In this document: piece after piece, positions 14,960 through 29,407 of the stretch | Layout: each line of letters opens with the position of its first letter | Position numbering within the stretch: the first letter of the stretch is position 1 | Origin: Aldehydirespirator sp965204875 | Lineage (GTDB): Bacteria; Actinomycetota; Acidimicrobiia; Acidimicrobiales; Aldehydirespiratoraceae | DNA: 64,000 nucleotides | Reading direction: 5' to 3' | NCBI GenBank assembly: GCA_965204875.1 | Contig: OZ242020.1 | Coordinates: 1-64,000 of the forward strand | Position numbers and translations under genes: made by a program | Notes under the pieces: model-generated | The model's input: only the letters and a program-made list of their open reading frames with translations | What the model was told of the DNA's origin: nothing | Database searches by the model: none

Positions 14960-16377
14960 CGGTTCGAGCCGCCGCCGGATCGGGGGCCGCCGGAGCCGCC
15001 CGGCCCGGCGGCAGGCGCAGCCTCGTCCTGTTCCTTCGACCGCGACGGGATCGTGCCAGCGCCGCCCGGCCCGGCGGCCGGCCCTGGAGTGCCGCGCAAT
15101 GACTCGAGCGTCTCGTGGAACCGGGGGAACGTCTTGTGGACGCACCCGGGATTCTCGATTCGCATGCCCGGCACCACCAGTCCCAGCACCGAGAAGGCCA
15201 TGGCGATCCGGTGGTCGTCGTAGGTGCGTATCAGCGAGCCCGAGGGCGCACCGGAGGGCGACACGGCGAAGCCGTCGGCAAGCTCGCGGGCGTCCACGCC
15301 GCAACGGCGCAGCTCGGCCACCACCGCGGCGATCCGGTCGCTCTCCTTGTGGCGGATGAAGCCGATCCCCCCCACTGTGGTGGGCCCGGCCGCGAGCGAG
15401 GCCACAACCGCCAGCGTGACCGCGGTGTCGGACATGTCGGCGAGGTCGACGTCAATGCCGCTCAGAGGGCCTCCGGCCACGGCGGTGCCGGAGCCCGACA
15501 CCGTGACGGTCGCTCCCATGGCCTCCAGCACCGAGACGAACCGCGCGTCTCCCTGGATGGAGCCTGCTCCGATGCCCTCGACCCCCACGCTGCCGCCGGT
15601 GATCGCGCCGGCGGCCCAGAAATAGGAGGCTGAGGAGGCATCAGGCTCCACCCGGTAGCTGCCCGGCGACCGGTAGCCGCCGCCGCCGACCCTCACGGCG
15701 TCGGGCCCCACCTCCACCGCCGCACCGAAGGAGGTCATCACCGCGGCCGTCATGTCGAGGTACGGGCGACTCACGGCCGGGCCGTCGAGATGAAGGGTCA
15801 GCCCCTCGGGTGCCAGGGGCCCGGCCAGCATCAGTCCCGACAGGAACTGGCTGGAGCGGCCGGCGGCGACGGTCGCCTCGCGCCCGCGGATCGGTCCGCT
15901 GACCCGCAGCGGGAGGGACTCCCCGCCGGGCGGCTCCTCGACCGAGGCTCCGAGCCGGCGCAGCGCCGCGACAAGATCGCCGAAGGGACGGGCTCTCAGC
16001 TGCGGATCGCCGTCCACGGTCACAGGCTCGTGCGCCATCGCCGCCACGGGCAGCAGGAACCGTCCCGTGGTGCCCGACATGCGGGCGTCGATGACGCCTG
16101 GTGCCTGAGGTGACAGGCGGCCGTCCACGCCCCGGATCCGAAGCCGCCCGCCCGCCCGGTCGCCGTCCACGCCGGCGCCCAGAACCTTCACGGCACCGGC
16201 CATGGCCTCGGTGTCGTCGGCGAACAGCGCCCCGCGCAGCGTCGTGGTGCCTGAAGCGAGCGCGGCGCAGACGATCGCCCGGTTGGTGATGCTCTTGGAG
16301 CCCGGAAGGCTGACAGACGCCGCGGGCGGCTCGCGCAACGGCGCGATGTCGAGGATCCTCGGAGGCCGGCGCGTCAT
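14956..16377 (-). CDS. aroA: 3-phosphoshikimate 1-carboxyvinyltransferase (EPSP synthase)
   Basis: Sixth step of the shikimate pathway: joins PEP and shikimate-3-phosphate. The 473-residue protein starts MTRRPPRILDIAPL with SLPGSKSITNRAIVCAALAS (phosphate binding), then SGTTGRFLLPVAAMA, GRSSQFLSGLMLAGPL, DGPAVSRPYLDMTAAVM and HKESDRIAAVVAELRRCGV, DDHRIAMAFSVLGL near the end. The C-terminal 45 residues are an added Gly/Pro/Ser-rich tail with a duplicated PAAGPGG(A/S)G element. It is separated from tyrA by tandem repeats and overlaps cmk. Confidence 0.95.
   Translation of the reverse strand: MTRRPPRILDIAPLREPPAASVSLPGSKSITNRAIVCAALASGTTTLRGALFADDTEAMAGAVKVLGAGVDGDRAGGRLRIRGVDGRLSPQAPGVIDARMSGTTGRFLLPVAAMAHEPVTVDGDPQLRARPFGDLVAALRRLGASVEEPPGGESLPLRVSGPIRGREATVAAGRSSQFLSGLMLAGPLAPEGLTLHLDGPAVSRPYLDMTAAVMTSFGAAVEVGPDAVRVGGGGYRSPGSYRVEPDASSASYFWAAGAITGGSVGVEGIGAGSIQGDARFVSVLEAMGATVTVSGSGTAVAGGPLSGIDVDLADMSDTAVTLAVVASLAAGPTTVGGIGFIRHKESDRIAAVVAELRRCGVDARELADGFAVSPSGAPSGSLIRTYDDHRIAMAFSVLGLVVPGMRIENPGCVHKTFPRFHETLESLRGTPGPAAGPGGAGTIPSRSKEQDEAAPAAGPGGSGGPRSGGGSNR
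14995..15082. repeat. 22-bp direct repeat in the aroA 3' tail
   Basis: GCCGCCCGGCCCGGCGGC-A/C-GGC at 14995-15016 and 15061-15082, period 66 (in frame), 21 of 22 bases identical. It lies just before the aroA-cmk overlap. A weaker repeat pair (about 14818 and 14891) duplicates part of the cmk N-terminal extension. Confidence 0.75.
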
Positions 16378-16501
16378 CCCGTCCGACCCCTCATCGCGGC
16401 AGCCCGAGCAACACCAGACGGCCCGCCATCGCAGCAGCCCCAGTCATCACGGTGGCCGCGCAACACCAGCCGACCTGTCATCACGGCGGCCGCGGTCATC
16501 C
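16375..16501. repeat. Tandem repeats separating tyrA and aroA
   Basis: On the plus strand TCATCGCGGCAGCCCGAGCA... at 16391-16428 resembles 16444-16480, and a partial third copy starts at 16479. GGGATGAC occurs at the tyrA stop (minus strand, 16501-16494) and again at the aroA start (16380-16373). The 122 bases between the two ATGs consist of these units. Confidence 0.75.
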
Positions 16502-17560
16502 CAGCGGCTTGAGCGACGGGCGGTACCCGACCTCGGCCAGGGCGCCCCCGAAACGGTCTGCGGCCTCGCTGTCCACCAGCAGCAGCGCCACGCCGCGCCG
16601 GCCTTCCGCGGAGTGCGCGATCTCCAGGTCGTAGAGGTTCACGTCGAGATCGGCGGCGAGGGTGGTGATCCTGGCCAGCTCGCCCTTCTGGTCGCGTATG
16701 GCGACGCGCACCTCGGTGAGCCGCGACGGCTCGGGCGCACCGGCCGCGAGGCTGCGACGGCTGGTGCGGGCGGCCTCGAGCCGGGTCAGCAGCTCGTCGC
16801 GGTCGCCGCCGGACACGATCAGCCTCATCTCGCGCAGCTCGTCGAGCAACTCGTTCAGAACATCGGTGATGGCCGCGCGGTTCTCGACACAGATCTCCGG
16901 CCAGATGGCCGGATGTCCCGCCGCCACCCTGGTCATGTCGCGGAACCCTCCGGCGGCGAGGCGCAGCAGGGCGCGGTGCTCGCTGGAGCGTCCCTCCGCT
17001 ATGCGCATGAGCACCGCGGCCGTGAGGTGCGGGACATGCGACACCACCGCCACGAGGGCGTCGTGACGCTCCGGCGACAGCGAGATCGCCTGGGCCCCAA
17101 GGCTCTTGACGAACGCCCGCACCCCGGCGAGGGCACCGTCCTCGGTGGCATCGGTGGGGGTGAGCACCCATACGGCGTCCCGGAAGAGCTCGGGGTCGGC
17201 GCCCGACAGGCCGTCCTGCTCGCTTCCGGTCATCGGGTGGCCGCCCACGAAGTGCGGGTGTGCCACCGCCGAGCACACCGGGGCCTTGACGCTGCCGACG
17301 TCGGTCACGGTGTTCGCGCCGGCATCGAGCAGGCTCCTGGCGGCGACAACCAGCTCGGCGGGCGGGGTGGCGACGACCGCGAGGTCGCAGGCGCCAGGCT
17401 CGCCCACGCAGTCGATCGCACCCATCTCCAGGGCGCGCCCGGCCCTGGAGGCGTCCGGCTCGACGCCGGTCACGTGCCATCCGCCGCGGCGCAGGGCCAT
17501 GCCCACCGAGCCCCCTATGAGGCCCGTGCCAGCGACGATCGCATTACGGCCTCGGGCCAT
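16496..17560 (-). CDS. tyrA: Prephenate dehydrogenase with C-terminal ACT domain
   Basis: NAD(P)-dependent oxidative decarboxylase of tyrosine synthesis, 354 residues. The Rossmann motif is IVAGTGLIGGSVGMALRRGG. Catalytic-region motifs are VGGHPMTGSEQDG and ATEDGALAGVRAFVKSLGA, and ERHDALVAVVSHVPHLTAAV carries the conserved His. The C-terminal ACT domain (VRVAIRDQKGELARITTLAA ... VNLYDLEIAHS) suggests feedback control by an amino acid. The start ATG at 17560 opens the minus-strand block tyrA-aroA-cmk-plsC. The 154 bases upstream, to the pseudouridine synthase stop, hold no gene. Confidence 0.92.
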   Translation of the reverse strand: MARGRNAIVAGTGLIGGSVGMALRRGGWHVTGVEPDASRAGRALEMGAIDCVGEPGACDLAVVATPPAELVVAARSLLDAGANTVTDVGSVKAPVCSAVAHPHFVGGHPMTGSEQDGLSGADPELFRDAVWVLTPTDATEDGALAGVRAFVKSLGAQAISLSPERHDALVAVVSHVPHLTAAVLMRIAEGRSSEHRALLRLAAGGFRDMTRVAAGHPAIWPEICVENRAAITDVLNELLDELREMRLIVSGGDRDELLTRLEAARTSRRSLAAGAPEPSRLTEVRVAIRDQKGELARITTLAADLDVNLYDLEIAHSAEGRRGVALLLVDSEAADRFGGALAEVGYRPSLKPLG

Positions 17561-17714
17561 GACCGGCGATGCTACCGGTCGCTGCCGTCACTGCCGGATG
17601 CGCCGGTTGGCCACTGCGGGCCGGCTGGCGAGCGAGCAGCGGAGGCACCCTCATCGGAGCGCACGACGCCGCTAGGGCGCGGTCGATTGCCGGCCCTCCG
17701 CAGACGCAGATCGA

Positions 17715-18476
17715 TCAGGGCCCTCCGTCGCCTCCCGGACGGTCGCCGTGGCCGGACGCGGCCCGCTCGAGCTCTCTGGCCTCGGCCGGCTCGATCCTCC
17801 GCCAGCGGCCTGGCGGCAAGCGAGAGTCCGCGAGCGGGCCGATCCGGGTGCGCACCAGGCGGCGCACGGGATGGCCCACCGCCTCGCACATGCGACGCAC
17901 CTGGCGGTTGCGCCCCTCGTGGACGGTGATGCGCAGCACTTCCGGCCCACCAAGAGAGACCCGCGCCGGTGCTGTGGGCACACCGTCCAACACCACGCCG
18001 CAGCGCAGTTGCCGCAGCGCCGCCGGCCCCGGCGTTCCCGACACGTGTGCCAGGTACTGCTTTTCGATCCCGAAGGACGGGTGGGTCAGCCGGTGCGCCA
18101 GGTCGCCGTCGTTGGTCAGCACGATCAGGCCCTCGGTGTCGAGGTCGAGACGCCCGACCGGGAACACGCGGGGCCGCGCCGGCACGAGGTCCACGACCGC
18201 GCGGCGCCCCTGCGGATCGCTCGCCGTGGAGACGACGCCGGCGGGCTTGTTGAGCAGGTAGTGAACCAGGTCGGGCGCCACACCGACGGCCAAACCGTCC
18301 ACCTCGACGGACGCGCGATCAACGTCGACGCGGCAGCCGAGACGAGCGGTGACGCCGTCGACGCGCACCCGGCCCCGCTCGATCATGGCCTCGCAGGCTC
18401 TGCGACTCCCGAACCCCAGGCGGGCCAGCACCTTCTGGAGCCGCTCACCCTCGCCCGCGCTCACTCGCACTTCCAT
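17715..18476 (-). CDS. RsuA/RluB-family rRNA pseudouridine synthase
   Basis: Converts a uridine of rRNA to pseudouridine, 253 residues. The N-terminal S4 RNA-binding domain is ERLQKVLARLGFGSRRACEA followed by MIERGRVRVDG. The catalytic motif is VFPVGRLDLDTEGLIVLTND, with the aspartate in GRLDLDTEGL. EGRNRQVRRMCEAVGHPV is the conserved C-terminal family motif. The start is ATG at 18476 (MEVRVSAGEGERLQ). The longer upstream frame is not conserved-looking. It resembles the ScpB-linked actinobacterial rluB. The RsuA/RluB/RluE choice is not decidable here. Confidence 0.88.
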   Translation of the reverse strand: MEVRVSAGEGERLQKVLARLGFGSRRACEAMIERGRVRVDGVTARLGCRVDVDRASVEVDGLAVGVAPDLVHYLLNKPAGVVSTASDPQGRRAVVDLVPARPRVFPVGRLDLDTEGLIVLTNDGDLAHRLTHPSFGIEKQYLAHVSGTPGPAALRQLRCGVVLDGVPTAPARVSLGGPEVLRITVHEGRNRQVRRMCEAVGHPVRRLVRTRIGPLADSRLPPGRWRRIEPAEARELERAASGHGDRPGGDGGP

Positions 18477-18664
18477 AGTCTGAAGTCTGGCAAAGCCGCC
18501 ACCCCGCGACGCAGCGGCAGCAGCGGTCCACCGTCTCCCTTTGCGGATCGCGATCCCCGACACCGCCGCCGGCGCCTGACCGCAAGTCGAGTGCACAGGC
18601 GTTCTCGGGCGCTGAGCAGGCTCGCTGTGCCAGAGGTTCGCCGCAGCGGCGGTGTGCGGGCGGG

Positions 18665-19678
18665 CTAGGCGACCTGCCAGGTCGGCCGGGAATGGAGCAG
18701 TTCGCGCAGGTCGCCGGGGCCGGCGCTGGACTGCGACGCGGCGATCTGTGCGGTGACCGAGGCCCCATACTCGGAACGCTCGACGGCCCGGAACACGCCG
18801 ATGGGAGTGGGCACGTCGTTGGCGCCGGCCAGCCGGCTCAACGCGAACGCCGCCGAAGGATCGGGATCGGTCTCGTCATGCACCACCAGCGCGTCCACGC
18901 CGACCCGGGCGACCTCCACCACCTCAGCGCGCCCCTGATCGATCACCACGCCGAACTCGCCGCCGGCACCGAAGCGCACGGGTTCGCCGTGACGCAGGCC
19001 GATCAGCATCGAGTCCCGGGCGTCGCGCTTGGTGAGAGCCGCGAAGGCACCGTCATTGAACACGTTGCAGTTCTGATAGACCTCCACGAAGGCGGCCCCC
19101 GGGTGTGCCTGCGCCCGGCGGAACATCTCCTGCATGTGGCCCCGGTCCATGTCGTGGGTGCGGGCCACGAAGGACGCCTCGGCCCCGAGGGCCAGCGACA
19201 CCGCGTTGAAGGGCTGCTCCACCGAGCCCTGCGGGGTCGACTTGGTCACTTTGCCCCGCTCGCTCGTGGGCGAGTACTGCCCCTTGGTGAGCCCGTAGAT
19301 CTGGTTGTTGATCAGCAGGATGTTGAGGTTGACATTGCGGCGCAGGGCGTGAATGAGGTGGTTGCCGCCGATCGACATCATGTCGCCGTCGCCCCCGACC
19401 ACCCACACGTCGAGGTCGCCCCGGGCCATCGCCAGGCCGGTGGCGATGGCCGGCGCGCGCCCGTGGATCGAGTGCATGCCGTAGGTGTTCATGTAGTACG
19501 GGAACCGCGCCGCGCAGCCGATCCCCGACACGAACACGGTGTTCTCGCGCCGCACCCCGAGCTCGGGCATCAGCAGCTGCATGGCGGTGAGGATCGAATA
19601 GTCCCCACAACCCGGACACCACCGGACCTCCTGGTCGGTGGCCCAGTCCTTGCGTGTCGTGACAGGAACGTCGGTCAT
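18665..19678 (-). CDS. korB: 2-oxoacid:ferredoxin oxidoreductase, beta subunit
   Basis: Thiamine-diphosphate subunit (337 residues) of a KorAB-type 2-oxoglutarate:ferredoxin oxidoreductase, which makes succinyl-CoA, CO2 and reduced ferredoxin. EVRWCPGCGDYSILTAMQ binds cofactor. The Mg-ThDP motif is GGDGDMMSIGGNHLIHALRR followed by INNQIYGLTKGQYSPTS. The C-terminal part (residues 230-337) is the KorB-type extension. The ATG at 19678 overlaps the korA stop (ATGA). The enzyme probably replaces or supplements the oxidative TCA-cycle dehydrogenase, as in mycobacteria. Pyruvate cannot be excluded as substrate. Confidence 0.92.
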   Translation of the reverse strand: MTDVPVTTRKDWATDQEVRWCPGCGDYSILTAMQLLMPELGVRRENTVFVSGIGCAARFPYYMNTYGMHSIHGRAPAIATGLAMARGDLDVWVVGGDGDMMSIGGNHLIHALRRNVNLNILLINNQIYGLTKGQYSPTSERGKVTKSTPQGSVEQPFNAVSLALGAEASFVARTHDMDRGHMQEMFRRAQAHPGAAFVEVYQNCNVFNDGAFAALTKRDARDSMLIGLRHGEPVRFGAGGEFGVVIDQGRAEVVEVARVGVDALVVHDETDPDPSAAFALSRLAGANDVPTPIGVFRAVERSEYGASVTAQIAASQSSAGPGDLRELLHSRPTWQVA

Positions 19679-21633
19679 CGTCCGGCCCCGACCCCAGGGA
19701 CCGCCCCGATCCCGGAGACCGCCCCGACATCGGCAGTCGCTCCGACCTCGGAGAGCGCCCCGACCTCGGCGATCGCCTCCCACAGAGCTTCGAGCAGCTC
19801 CGCGGCCGTGAAGGGCTGACCCGACACCTTCGACACCGGCCTGGCGTCCACCAGGTACTCGGCCCGCAGGATCCGGCAGAGATGCCCGAGGTTCATCTCC
19901 GGCACCAGCACCCGCTCGAACCCGGCGAGCAGCCCCCCGAGGTTGGCGGGCAGGGGGTTGAGGTGGCGCAGGTGGATGTGGGCCAGGCGCCGGCCCGCCG
20001 CCTCGAGGCGGCGGCGGGCGCTGGTGATGGCCCCCCAGGTGGAGCCCCAGCCGACGACAACCACCGGGGCCTCGGGATCGCCAACGATCTCGGCAGATCC
20101 GATGTGGTCGGCGATGAGCGCGATCCGCTCTGCGCGCAGCCGCACCATGGCCTGGTGGTTGTCGGGCTCGTAGCTGATGTTGCCGCTGCCGTCGGACTTC
20201 TCGATCCCGCCGATGCGGTGCGCCAGGCCGGCGGTGCCAGGAATCGCCCAGGGGCGTACCAGCCTCTCGTCCCGCTTGTAGGGCCAGAACACCTCGGTGC
20301 CGTCGCCGGTCACATGGTTGTGACGGGCTGCGAAGTCCACGTTGATGGCGGGCAGGCCGTCGATGTCGGGGATGCGCCAGGGCTCGCTGCTGTTGGCCAG
20401 GTAGCCGTCGGAGAGCAGCACCACCGGCGTGCGGTGCTCGACCGCGAGCCGCACCGCCTCGATGGCGGCGAAGAAGCAGTCGGACGGGCTCTGGGCGGCC
20501 ACGATCGGCAGCGGCGCCTCGCCGTGGCGCCCGTGCAGGGCCATCAGCAGGTCGGCTGCCTCGGTCTTGGTTGGCAGGCCGGTGGAGGGCCCGCCCCGCT
20601 GGATGTCGATCACCACCAGCGGCAGCTCGAGGCTCACTGCCAGGCCCACCGTCTCGGCCTTGAGTGCCATTCCCGGGCCGGAGGTGGCGGTGACGCCGAT
20701 GTGGCCGCCGTAGGCCGCGCCGAGGGCGGCCCCGACCGCGGCGATCTCGTCCTCGGCCTGCAGCGTGCGGATCCCGAAGTTCTTGTGGCGGGCCAGCTCG
20801 TGGAGGATGTCGCTGGCCGGCGTGATCGGGTAGGAGCCGAGGAACAGCGGGATCCCGGCCTGCTGGGAGGCCGCTATCAGGCCCCAGGACAGCGCCGTGT
20901 TGCCGTTGATGTTGGTGTAGGTGCCGGCCTCGAGCTCGGCCGGTGCGACCATCAGCCGGCTGGCGCCGAGCTCGGCCGTCTCGCCGAAGGCGTGGCCGGC
21001 GGCGAAGGCGGCCTTGTTGGCCGCGATGACCGTCTCGCGGCCCGAGAACTTGCCGTCGATCCAGTCCAGCGTGGGCTCCGACGGTCGCGAGTAGAGCCAC
21101 GACACGAGCCCCAGCGCGAAGAAGTTCTTGGAGCGCTCGGCGTCGCGGGGCTTCACGCCGAGGTCCGCGCAGGCCCGCTTGGTGAGGTCGGTCATGGGTG
21201 CGGTGACGACCGTGTAGCCCTCCAGGCTGCCGTCGGTCAGCGGGTCGGCCGCGTAGCCGGCCTTGGCGAGGTTGCGCTCGTTGAAGGCGTCGGAGTTGAC
21301 GATCAGCGTGCCCCCGGGGGCCAGGAGGCGGAGGTCGGATTGCAGGGCCGCCGGGTTCATGGCCACCAGCACGGTCGGCGCGTCGCCGGGTGTGGTGATG
21401 TCGTGGTCGGAGATCTGCACCTGGAACGAGGAGACGCCGGCCAGCGTGCCGGCCGGGGCGCGGATCTCGGCCGGGAACTCGGGCAGCGTGGCCAGGTCGT
21501 TGCCGAACAGGGCGCTGGCGGAGGTGAAGCGGTCGCCCGTGAGCTGCATGCCGTCGCCAGAGTCGCCGGCGAAGCGCAGCACGATCCCGTCGGTCTGGCG
21601 CACTCGGACGGTTTGCTCGGCAGTGTCAGTCAC
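19675..21633 (-). CDS. korA: 2-oxoacid:ferredoxin oxidoreductase, fused gamma-alpha subunit
   Basis: The 652-residue partner of KorB. The N-terminal gamma domain begins VLRFAGDSGDGMQLTGDRF and includes VVTAPMTDLTKRACADLGV. The alpha domain starts around residue 230 with GNTALSWGLIAASQQAGIPL and contains FLGSYPITPASDILHELARH, ATSGPGMALKAETVGLAV and QRGGPSTGLPTKTEAADLLM. The C-terminal 30 residues are an unusual repeat of EVGA/DVGA/GIGA units encoded by 18-bp DNA repeats just before korB. The GTG start at 21633 has AGGGAG eight bases upstream. Confidence 0.92.
   Translation of the reverse strand: MTDTAEQTVRVRQTDGIVLRFAGDSGDGMQLTGDRFTSASALFGNDLATLPEFPAEIRAPAGTLAGVSSFQVQISDHDITTPGDAPTVLVAMNPAALQSDLRLLAPGGTLIVNSDAFNERNLAKAGYAADPLTDGSLEGYTVVTAPMTDLTKRACADLGVKPRDAERSKNFFALGLVSWLYSRPSEPTLDWIDGKFSGRETVIAANKAAFAAGHAFGETAELGASRLMVAPAELEAGTYTNINGNTALSWGLIAASQQAGIPLFLGSYPITPASDILHELARHKNFGIRTLQAEDEIAAVGAALGAAYGGHIGVTATSGPGMALKAETVGLAVSLELPLVVIDIQRGGPSTGLPTKTEAADLLMALHGRHGEAPLPIVAAQSPSDCFFAAIEAVRLAVEHRTPVVLLSDGYLANSSEPWRIPDIDGLPAINVDFAARHNHVTGDGTEVFWPYKRDERLVRPWAIPGTAGLAHRIGGIEKSDGSGNISYEPDNHQAMVRLRAERIALIADHIGSAEIVGDPEAPVVVVGWGSTWGAITSARRRLEAAGRRLAHIHLRHLNPLPANLGGLLAGFERVLVPEMNLGHLCRILRAEYLVDARPVSKVSGQPFTAAELLEALWEAIAEVGALSEVGATADVGAVSGIGAVPGVGAGR
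19701..19772. repeat. 18-bp tandem repeats at the korA-korB junction
   Basis: At least four units at 19701, 19719, 19737 and 19755 of consensus CCGCCCCGACCTCGGAGA, with degenerate units on both sides. They are in frame with korA and encode the repeated six-residue xVGAxx tail. Confidence 0.85.
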
Positions 21634-21719
21634 AGATGCTCCCTTGCATCGGCCGGCTGCGGGCGCGACCCCGGCGCGCCCCCGCCGGCGACCCTGACCC
21701 GCTCACTCAACCGCACCCT

Positions 21720-21755
21720 AACGCGGCATGCGGAACCAACGCGGCATGCGGAACC
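21720..21755. repeat. Exact 18-bp tandem duplication between aldolase and korA
   Basis: AACGCGGCATGCGGAACC occurs twice head to tail at 21720-21737 and 21738-21755, in the 168-base gap between the aldolase stop and the korA start. The rest of the gap shows no gene. Confidence 0.92.
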
Positions 21756-21801
21756 GCACGAACATTTGCCGGGGTGTTTCGAGGATGCGAGCGCCGGACG
21801 C

Positions 21802-22851
<1,050 letters not shown>

Positions 22852-22967
22852 GAGAGTGCTCCCGGTCAGAGGTTTTCGTGCCTGCCAGAGTATCGGCGGG
22901 CACCGGCGGTCAAGCGGCGATACACCGCCTAAGGATTCAGTTCGCGCCGGCCACCGTGCGGCGGGAT

Positions 22968-23672
22968 TCAGCGAAGAGCAGCGATCCGGTCTGACACGTC
23001 GGCCAGGTCGGGATCGTTGCGCGCCACCCAAGCGAAGAGCTCGCGGGCCCTGGGCGGGCGGCCGGCACGCTCGTAGAGGTCCGCAAGCGCGTAGGCGCGT
23101 CGCAGGTGATGCGGCCGCGGTCGCGACGGCAGCTTCCAGCCGGCTTCCAGCGTGCGCACCGCAGCAGCCAGATCACCGCGGTCGGCCATCGACCCGGCGA
23201 GCACGATGCGACCCTCGGTGACCAGGTCCGCCGCCGGAGACACCTCGCCCAGCTCCCGCCACAGGGCCTCCACGTCGGCCCAGTGGCGCAGCGCCCTGTG
23301 ACAGTCCGCGAGCACGGGATGCTGCTCCACAGAGCCGCTCAGCACCCTGAACGCTTCCAGCTCGCGTATGGCCTGCTTGAAGCGGCCCATCCGGTAGAGC
23401 ACCAGCCCGTGCAGCTCGCGCACCTCCGGCACCTCGGGAGCGTCGCGTGCGATCGGCGCCAGAAGGCGGCGCGCCTCCTCGAAACGTTCGGACGCGAACA
23501 ACTTCGACGCCTCCCGCAACCGGCGCGCCGCGCCGCGGCCACGGGACTCGCCGAGCAGGCGCACCAGCTCCGCCCCCGGGTCACGTATCGGGCGCGGCAC
23601 GCTCGGCAGCGGAGCACGCTTGCGAGGCAACACGCCGCGGCGCCCAGGCTCCGTGGATGCAGGCGCCATCAT
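22968..23672 (-). CDS. Tetratricopeptide-repeat protein
   Basis: Soluble protein of about 234 residues built of TPR-like helical pairs: FASERFEEARRLLAPIARDA, RELHGLVLYRMGRFKQAIRE, ALADLYERAGRPPRARELFA. The N-terminal 35 residues are basic and Pro-rich. No enzymatic motif is seen. It probably acts as a protein-binding scaffold. Proteins of this kind occur in actinobacteria near housekeeping genes. TTG-ATG-ATG stands at the start, with TAGGCT immediately upstream on the minus strand that could act as a -10, making the message leaderless. Confidence 0.65.
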   Translation of the reverse strand: MMAPASTEPGRRGVLPRKRAPLPSVPRPIRDPGAELVRLLGESRGRGAARRLREASKLFASERFEEARRLLAPIARDAPEVPEVRELHGLVLYRMGRFKQAIRELEAFRVLSGSVEQHPVLADCHRALRHWADVEALWRELGEVSPAADLVTEGRIVLAGSMADRGDLAAAVRTLEAGWKLPSRPRPHHLRRAYALADLYERAGRPPRARELFAWVARNDPDLADVSDRIAALR

Positions 23673-23712
23673 CAAAGCCTACCGGATTCGATGGGACGCT
23701 ACGGCCGAACGA

Positions 23713-23746
23713 CGAGAGGGGTCCCGCAGCAGCGGGACCCCTCTCG
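23713..23746 (-). terminator. rRNA operon terminator
   Basis: A perfect 15-bp stem, CGAGAGGGGTCCCGC (23713-23727) with its complement (23732-23746) around a four-base loop, lies 11 bases beyond the 5S 3' end on the transcribed minus strand. It is followed by TCGTTCGG rather than a long U-tract. Confidence 0.85.
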
Positions 23747-23757
23747 TATGAGAAATC

Positions 23758-23873
<116 letters not shown>

Positions 23874-23926
23874 CTGTTGTCCTGCGGTGCAATCCCACAG
23901 ATGCGAGGGACGCCCTCAAAGAACTC

Positions 23927-23943
23927 CATAGCGAGCACGAGCA
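23927..23943 (-). other. 3' strand of the 23S processing stem
   Basis: CATAGCGAGCACGAGCA (plus strand) is the exact complement of 27085-27101. The two flank the 23S gene and would form the long helix cut by RNase III during 23S maturation. Confidence 0.85.
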
Positions 23944-23962
23944 CCGAACACACGATGCGAAA

Positions 23963-27056
<3,094 letters not shown>

Positions 27057-27084
27057 TCATTTTCTATTGCATCTTGTGCAAAGA

Positions 27085-27101
27085 TGCTCGTGCTCGCTAT
27101 G
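27085..27101 (-). other. 5' strand of the 23S processing stem
   Basis: TGCTCGTGCTCGCTATG pairs exactly with 23927-23943 on the far side of the 23S gene. The neighbouring bases extend the match imperfectly. Confidence 0.85.
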
Positions 27102-27237
27102 CAACTCTCAAAGGGCGAGTGAGGCGGCGGGACTTCGATCTCGATCTCGTTTCGATCTCGACTCGAAATCCCGGAGCGCCTCGAAGCAATTGTGCCGGAC
27201 GGGCAACCACCTGGAAGGTGGTGCCGCCAGCACGAAT

Positions 27238-27280
27238 GATTGCTTCCTCAAAGCGGAAGAGACGAACACGCTGCGAGTGC
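27238..27280 (-). other. 3' strand of the 16S processing stem (in the 16S-23S spacer)
   Basis: The plus-strand sequence GATTGCTTCCTCAAAGCGG... to ...CGCTGCGAGTGC is largely complementary to the 16S leader segment at 29079-29122, giving a stem of roughly 40 bases around 16S. The 16S-23S spacer (about 27057-27353) contains no tRNA gene. It also holds a short CGATCTCGATCTCG-type repeat near 27136. Confidence 0.85.
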
Positions 27281-27346
27281 CTTAACTTGGGGGATCCTCG
27301 ACAACGGTACCGAACCGGATGGTTCGATTCCCCGTCGAGAATAACT

Positions 27347-28870
<1,524 letters not shown>

Positions 28871-29407
28871 GATCTCGGGACCGGCCATGGTGGCCGGGCC
28901 GTCGATCGGATTGCCCGGCTGCCGACCGCTCGAAGGCGGTTGCGTGGGCAGCCGTGCGTTTCAAGAGAGCCGGCCCCGCCGCGAGCGGCGGAGACTCCGG
29001 CTCACCCGGCGCCGAGGCGCCGGGCTTCTCATCGTTGACGGACATCGCCTCGAGCCACGCAGGCCCGAGCCGACGCCCGCACTCGCTGTGCGTCCGTCTC
29101 TTCCGTTTTCAAGAAGCAATCCACTCCGGCGACGAGGGAGATCCGAAACGAAGTTCGGGCCTGATCACGCCGGAGCTGCTGCCGCCCCGTCGCAGGCCCG
29201 GAGGCCTCCACGGGGGCGGGCCGGCACAATAGCGGCACCGCAAACCTGCAACAACCCGTGCGGCAAGAAATCTTTTGGGGCAGCGGTCAGGCGACGCCGC
29301 AGGCCGCCGGGCTGCACCCCAGCAACGCTCAGGCAGCGGGCCCAGGACGGCAGGCCGGGTCCCCTGGAGGTCCGGTGGGCAGTCAAGCGAACCGGTCACG
29401 CAAGCGG
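28871..29407 (-). other. rRNA operon leader and promoter region
   Basis: This 537-base stretch between tyrS and 16S has no supported gene. It holds the 5' strand of the 16S processing stem (29079-29122, GCACTCGCTGTGCGTCCGTC onward on the plus strand) and a candidate promoter at 29226-29254. Its own direct repeats are weak (GGCGACGCCGCAGGCCGCCG-type G+C-rich text). Confidence 0.7.
29226..29254 (-). promoter_or_regulatory. Candidate rRNA promoter
   Basis: On the minus strand TTGTTG (29254-29249), a 17-base spacer and TATTGT (29231-29226), with an A/T-rich AAAAGATTTCTTG stretch just upstream that could serve as an UP-like element. It is placed about 100 bases before the processing stem. The -35 is imperfect. 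Confidence 0.4.
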
